Shown here one piece after another: positions 59,373 through 62,697 of a DNA stretch of 62,697 nucleotides. The translations under genes were made by a program, and so were the position numbers. Each line of letters opens with the position of its first letter. Position 1 is the stretch's first letter. This DNA is from Methylobacterium sp. DB0501 (lineage in GTDB: Bacteria > Pseudomonadota > Alphaproteobacteria > Rhizobiales > Beijerinckiaceae): positions 127,489-190,185 of the forward strand of contig NZ_JAAKGV010000019.1 in NCBI RefSeq assembly GCF_011043735.1, written 5' to 3'. The notes beneath the pieces were generated by a model that saw only the letters and a program-made list of their open reading frames with translations, was not told the DNA's origin and did not search any database.

Positions 59373-60101
59373 TCAAGCGGGAGATGCGGCCGAGCGGCGA
59401 TAAATCTCGACGAGCGAGCGCCCGGCATGCTCGACATGGATCCGCAGGAGATTGGCCGCCGCCACGATCTCGCCCGCCTCGCACAGGTCGAGGATGGTGG
59501 TGTGCTCCATGTCGGCGCGGGCGACGTCACCGGTGACGGAGAGTTGCAGCCGGGTCGGGCGGTCGCAATCCTGGAGCAGGCCGGCGATGATCGACAGCGA
59601 GCGCGGCCGCCCGGCATGGCGCAGGAGGCCGAGATGGAAGCGCCGGTTCAAGTCGCCCCAGAGCTCGATCCGGCCGGCGTCGAGAGCCGCGCCGTACTCG
59701 TCGCGCAAGGCGCGCAACTCCGAGAAATCCTCCGGCGTCAGGTGGCGGGCCGAGAGGATCAGCAATTGCGGCTCGAGCGAAACGCGGAGCTGGAAGATGT
59801 CCTCGATCTCCTCGACCGAAAGCCCCGAGACCACGGCGCCGCGATGCGGCACGATCTTGACGAGGCCGCCGGCTTCGAGCTGCAGCAGCGCCTCGCGGAT
59901 CGGGATCCGGCTGATGCCGAATTCCTCCGCCAGCGCGTCCTGGCGCAGCTGGAAGCCGGGCGCCAGGGCGCCGGAGAGGATGCGCTGGCGCAGGGCCTCG
60001 GCCACCGCCGCCGAGACGGTGCGATGGCGAAACCCCTGCGGCGGGGTCTGAACGCCCGCCGGCGGGGCCTGGACGCCCTTCGCCCGTGCCGTCACCGCCA
60101 T
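59373..60101 (-). CDS. GntR-family (FCD subfamily) transcriptional regulator
   Basis: A 242-residue regulator. The N-terminus has a Pro/Gly-rich tail (QAPPAGVQTPPQG), then a winged helix-turn-helix (about 28-95, LRQRILSGALAPGFQLRQDALAEEFGISRIPIREALLQLEAGG). The C-terminal FCD domain (about 100-225) has a metal/ligand-binding helix set with LNRRFHLGLLRHAG and IHVEHAGRSLVEIY. ATG 60101 excludes a non-coding-like leader. It is probably the local repressor of the downstream HypD-like/FAD operon; matching ATTGTATA sites flank it. Confidence 0.92.
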   Translation of the reverse strand: MAVTARAKGVQAPPAGVQTPPQGFRHRTVSAAVAEALRQRILSGALAPGFQLRQDALAEEFGISRIPIREALLQLEAGGLVKIVPHRGAVVSGLSVEEIEDIFQLRVSLEPQLLILSARHLTPEDFSELRALRDEYGAALDAGRIELWGDLNRRFHLGLLRHAGRPRSLSIIAGLLQDCDRPTRLQLSVTGDVARADMEHTTILDLCEAGEIVAAANLLRIHVEHAGRSLVEIYRRSAASPA

Positions 60102-60133
60102 GATCCCGCTCCCTCTCGCCCAAACTGGTGCAT

Positions 60134-60145
60134 ATTGTATACGAT
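60134..60145. promoter_or_regulatory. Candidate autoregulatory GntR operator
   Basis: ATTGTATACGAT, with near-symmetric T/A flanks (TATTGTATACGATA), lies 33-44 bases upstream of the gntR ATG. It shares ten of twelve bases with the site before the HypD-like gene. Confidence 0.6.
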
Positions 60146-60163
60146 AAAGCAGGTTCGAGCGAC

Positions 60164-60715
60164 TCAGAAGGTCGGCGGCGTGCAGGCGCTCACCACCTCG
60201 CACGGATGCGGCCCGACGCAGCGGAAGCGGTGCGGCCGGCGGCTGGAGAAGTAATAGGCGTCGCCGGGGCCGAGCACGCGGCGCTCGTCGTCCACCGTCA
60301 CCTCCAACCTGCCGGAGAGCACGATGCCGCCCTCCTCGCCGTCATGGACCAGGGGCACGCGGCCGGTATCCGCGCCGGGCTCGTAGCGCTCCTTGAGCAA
60401 TTGCAGCGCGCGGCCGAACAGGGTGTCGCCGACCTGGCGATACGAGATCCGGCCCTTGCCGATCTCGACCAGTTCCTCGCCGGCATAGAACGCCTTCTCG
60501 GTCCGCTCCGGCGCCAGCGAGAAGAACTCGGCGAGCCCGATCGGCACCGCGTCGAGGATGCGCTTGAGGGCGCCGACCGACGGGTTGGTCTGGCCCGATT
60601 CGATCAGCGAGATGGTGGAGTTCACCACGCCGGCGCGCTTGGCCAGCGCCCGCTGCGACAGGCCGTGCAGGATGCGGACGTGGCGCAGGCGCGCCCCCAC
60701 CTCGTCGTTGGCCAC
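60164..60715 (-). CDS. XRE-family regulator with cupin domain (PuuR-like)
   Basis: A 183-residue protein. The N-terminal helix-turn-helix (about 8-62, LRHVRILHGLSQRALAKRAGVVNSTISLIESGQTNPSVGALKRIL) is followed by a cupin domain (about 110-180, VHDGEEGGIVLSGRLEVTVDDERRVLGPGDAYYFSSRRPHRFRCVG). PuuR-like members control polyamine or amine breakdown. It is divergent from the aminotransferase gene, with a 14-bp palindrome in the gap, so it probably regulates that operon. The start is GTG 60715. Confidence 0.92.
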   Translation of the reverse strand: MANDEVGARLRHVRILHGLSQRALAKRAGVVNSTISLIESGQTNPSVGALKRILDAVPIGLAEFFSLAPERTEKAFYAGEELVEIGKGRISYRQVGDTLFGRALQLLKERYEPGADTGRVPLVHDGEEGGIVLSGRLEVTVDDERRVLGPGDAYYFSSRRPHRFRCVGPHPCEVVSACTPPTF

Positions 60716-60814
60716 GCCGGTTCCCCTGTTGAGGCTGTTGCGGATCGGGCAACACCTTAGCGTGGGAGCCAGGTGTCTCAAAGGGTTGCGCTGGGGCAGA
60801 AAAGGACTTGTTGG

Positions 60815-60828
60815 CCGTTCCGGAACGG
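60815..60828. promoter_or_regulatory. Candidate operator: 14-bp palindrome in the divergent gap
   Basis: CCGTTCCGGAACGG is perfectly self-complementary, with nearly symmetric flanks (GG and TC). It is 41 bases upstream of the transaminase ATG and about 100 bases from the XRE-cupin start. Confidence 0.6.
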
Positions 60829-60868
60829 TCTTGTCTGGCGGCACCCGCGCCCCAGAAGGATCCCCGCC

Positions 60869-62200
60869 ATGAACGCCCATCCGCCGCGCCTCAACCGCCC
60901 GAGCCTCGACGCCTACTGGATGCCGTTCACGGCCAACCGCCAGTTCAAGGCCGCGCCCCGCCTGCTCGTCTCGGCCGAGGGCATGCATTACACCACCGAC
61001 GACGGCCGCACGGTGCTCGACGGCACCGCCGGCCTGTGGTGCGTCAATGCCGGCCACGGCCGCCGCCGCATCGCCGAGGCCGTCGAGCGCCAGCTCTCGA
61101 CCCTCGACTACGCGCCCTCGTTCCAGATGGGCCACCCGATCGCCTTCGAATTCGCCGAGCGCCTGGCGGCCATCGCGCCGGGCGGCGCCCTCGACCGGGT
61201 GTTCTTCACCGGCTCGGGCTCGGAATCGGTCGACACCGCGCTCAAGATCGCGCTCGCCTACCAGCGCGCCATCGGCCAGGGCACCCGGACCCGGGTGATC
61301 GGGCGCGAGCGCGGCTATCACGGCGTCGGCTTCGGCGGCATCTCGGTCGGCGGCCTCGTCAACAACCGCCGGATGTTCCCGCTGCTGCCGGGCGTCGACC
61401 ACCTGCGCCACACCCACGACCTGTCCCGCAACGCCTTCGTGCAGGGCCAGCCCGAGCACGGCGCGGAGCTGGCCGACGACCTCGAGCGGCTGGTGGCGCT
61501 GCACGGCGCCGAGACGATCGCCGCGGTGATCGTCGAGCCGGTGGCGGGTTCGACCGGCGTGCTGGTGCCGCCGAAGGGCTACCTGGAGCGCCTGCGCGAG
61601 GTCGCGACCCGCCACGGCATCCTGCTGATCTTCGACGAGGTCATCACCGGCTTCGGCCGCCTCGGCGCGCCCTTCGCCACCGACTATTTCGGCGTCACCC
61701 CGGACCTCGTCACCACCGCGAAGGGCCTCACCAACGGCACGATCCCGATGGGCGCGGTCTTCGCCACCCGCGCCGTCCACGACGCGCTGATGCACGGGCC
61801 GGAGGGCGCGATCGAGCTGTTCCACGGCTACACCTATTCGGGCCACCCGGTCGCCTGCGCGGCCGGCCTCGCCACCCTGGAGATCTACGCGGAGGAGGAC
61901 CTCCTCACCCGCACGACGCAGGTCCAGGCGCAGTGGCACCAGGCGATGCACGCGCTGCGCGACTGCCCGCACGTGATCGACATCCGCACCATCGGCCTCA
62001 TCGCCGGCATCGAGCTCGAGCCCCGGGCCGGCAAGCCGGGGGCACGGGCCTACGACGTCTTCACCGACTGCTTCGAGAAGGGGCTCTTGATCCGCGTCAC
62101 CGGCGACATCATCGCCCTGTCGCCGCCGCTGATCGCGGAAGCCGGGCACATCGACACGATGGCCTCGATGCTGGGCGAGGCCTTGCGCCGGGCGGCGTGA
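60869..62200 (+). CDS. Omega-amino acid:pyruvate aminotransferase (BauA/OapT type)
   Basis: A 443-residue class III PLP aminotransferase. It has the N-terminal DAYWMPFTANRQFKAAPRL, GTAGLWCVNAGHG, FFTGSGSESVDTALKIAL, IFDEVITGFGRLGAPFATDYF (Asp256) and the PLP Lys285 in TTAKGLTNGTIPMGAV. These match beta-alanine/omega-amino-acid:pyruvate transaminases, which give the semialdehyde and alanine. ATG 60869 follows AGAAGGA. The next gene is an mmsA-like dehydrogenase, a standard partner that oxidises malonate semialdehyde to acetyl-CoA. Confidence 0.93.
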   Translation: MNAHPPRLNRPSLDAYWMPFTANRQFKAAPRLLVSAEGMHYTTDDGRTVLDGTAGLWCVNAGHGRRRIAEAVERQLSTLDYAPSFQMGHPIAFEFAERLAAIAPGGALDRVFFTGSGSESVDTALKIALAYQRAIGQGTRTRVIGRERGYHGVGFGGISVGGLVNNRRMFPLLPGVDHLRHTHDLSRNAFVQGQPEHGAELADDLERLVALHGAETIAAVIVEPVAGSTGVLVPPKGYLERLREVATRHGILLIFDEVITGFGRLGAPFATDYFGVTPDLVTTAKGLTNGTIPMGAVFATRAVHDALMHGPEGAIELFHGYTYSGHPVACAAGLATLEIYAEEDLLTRTTQVQAQWHQAMHALRDCPHVIDIRTIGLIAGIELEPRAGKPGARAYDVFTDCFEKGLLIRVTGDIIALSPPLIAEAGHIDTMASMLGEALRRAA

Positions 62201-62231
62201 AAATCCCCCTAGAGGAAGCGACACCCTCCCT

Positions 62232-62270
62232 GTCATCCCGGGGCTCGGCTGCACCGAACCCCGGGATGAC
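62232..62270. repeat. Intergenic palindromic repeat before the mmsA-like gene
   Basis: GTCATCCCGGGG (62232-62243) and CCCCGGGATGAC (62259-62270) are perfect 12-bp arms around CTCGGCTGCACCGAA. The CACCCTCCCT flank matches the copies at 21854 and 54652. The stem lies between the transaminase and the dehydrogenase. Confidence 0.85.
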
Positions 62271-62347
62271 CCTGAGATCTACGATCGAAGCGCGGCTCGA
62301 CCGCGAGCGCGGACTCTCGCGTCTCATCACCGGACTCGACTATCCTC

Positions 62348-62697
62348 ATGATCACCATCGGACATTTCGTCGGCGGCAGCCAGATTCCGGGCCGCTCGGG
62401 CCGCACCGCGCCGGTCTTCAACCCGGCCACCGGCGAGCAATCGGGCACCGTCGCGCTGGCGAGCGCCGACGAGGTCGGGGCGGCCGTCGCCGCCGCCCGG
62501 CGCGCCTTCCCGGCCTGGGCCGCGACCCCGCCGCTGCGCCGCGCGCGCATCCTCAACACGTTCCTGCGCCTGCTGGAAGAGCGCATCGACGTCCTCGCCG
62601 CGGTGATCACCGCCGAGCACGGCAAGGTCCTCTCCGATGCCAGGGGCGAGATCCAGCGCGGCATGGAGGTCGTCGAGTTCGCCACCGGAGCCCCCCA
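62348..62697 (+). CDS. mmsA: Methylmalonate-semialdehyde dehydrogenase-like (MmsA), partial
   Basis: The first 116 codons of an aldehyde dehydrogenase, from ATG 62348 to the window end. The N-terminus, ITIGHFVGGSQIPGRSGRTAPVFNPATGEQSG, and RAFPAWAATPPLRRARILNTFLRLLEERIDVLAAVITAEHGKVLSDARGEIQRGMEVVEFA are typical of the acylating MmsA/IolA type. It oxidises malonate or methylmalonate semialdehyde to acetyl- or propionyl-CoA. The catalytic Cys lies beyond the window, so the subtype is inferred from the N-terminus and from the adjoining aminotransferase. Confidence 0.85.
   Translation, partial: MITIGHFVGGSQIPGRSGRTAPVFNPATGEQSGTVALASADEVGAAVAAARRAFPAWAATPPLRRARILNTFLRLLEERIDVLAAVITAEHGKVLSDARGEIQRGMEVVEFATGAP

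Noticed and set aside
1..62697. CRISPR array, prophage or complete insertion sequence
   Set aside because: No regularly spaced repeat-spacer structure, transposase or integrase was seen.

Overview
The window looks like a chromosomal segment of a high-GC alphaproteobacterium of the order Hyphomicrobiales (Rhizobiales), most probably Methylobacterium. The reasons are the roughly 70% GC coding DNA, the rhizobial glnII-gstI pair, an NdvA-type cyclic glucan exporter, a LovK/LovR-like blue-light pair, alphaproteobacterial flagellar genes and many conserved small proteins of unknown function. Genus-level assignment is inference. No rRNA, tRNA, CRISPR array, complete insertion sequence or prophage was recognised.

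Layout, left to right. (1) 1-1.2 kb: end of fliO and fliP, the flagellar export gate. (2) 1.2-5.6 kb: small unknown proteins, an EamA exporter, a YihY/BrkB membrane protein and an SfnB-type flavoprotein. (3) 5.6-9.1 kb: an AT-richer patch with a uridine-kinase-like protein, a single-domain response regulator and a LOV-PAS-HWE histidine kinase interrupted by one in-frame TAA. (4) 9.2-12.9 kb: ndvA, and divergently motA-motB. (5) 12.9-16.2 kb: an RraA-like aldolase coupled to an amino-acid binding protein, a divergent LysR, and a CAP lipoprotein. (6) 16.2-25.9 kb: a large MscS/DUF3772 channel, an HNH nuclease, two DUF4142 proteins, a branched-chain aminotransferase and ChaA. (7) 26.7-29.3 kb: a nitrogen cluster of glnII with a sigma-54 promoter, divergent gstI, and glutaminase. 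(8) 29.5-34.3 kb: a renalase-like FAD protein, CinA, an ABC binding protein and a PepSY membrane protein. (9) 34.4-43.8 kb: purL, bolA, a DUF29 gene, grxD, a thioredoxin-reductase-like enzyme and a VOC dioxygenase with divergent LysR. (10) 44-52.6 kb: a pyruvate dehydrogenase operon of the AceE type (aceE-aceF-lpd, E3 carrying its own lipoyl domain), then NADP-malic enzyme. (11) 52.9-57 kb: a chemoreceptor and an isolated paaZ. (12) 57.1-60.1 kb: a hydroxyproline-type catabolic unit (GntR, HypD-like deaminase, FAD dehydrogenase). (13) 60.2 kb to the end: an XRE-cupin regulator divergent from an omega-amino-acid:pyruvate transaminase and an mmsA-type dehydrogenase cut by the window edge.

Common themes are carbon and nitrogen scavenging (hydroxyproline, omega-amino acids, phenylacetate, glutamine) and motility. 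The most unusual signals are: the TAA that splits the LOV kinase; a phylogenetically unexpected pyruvate dehydrogenase; five genes with short tandem duplications spanning the stop codon; a DUF29 gene between the partner genes bolA and grxD; and several candidate operators (sigma-54 at glnII, a TetR-like palindrome at paaZ, a paired ATTGTATA site at the GntR unit, an iron-control-like box).
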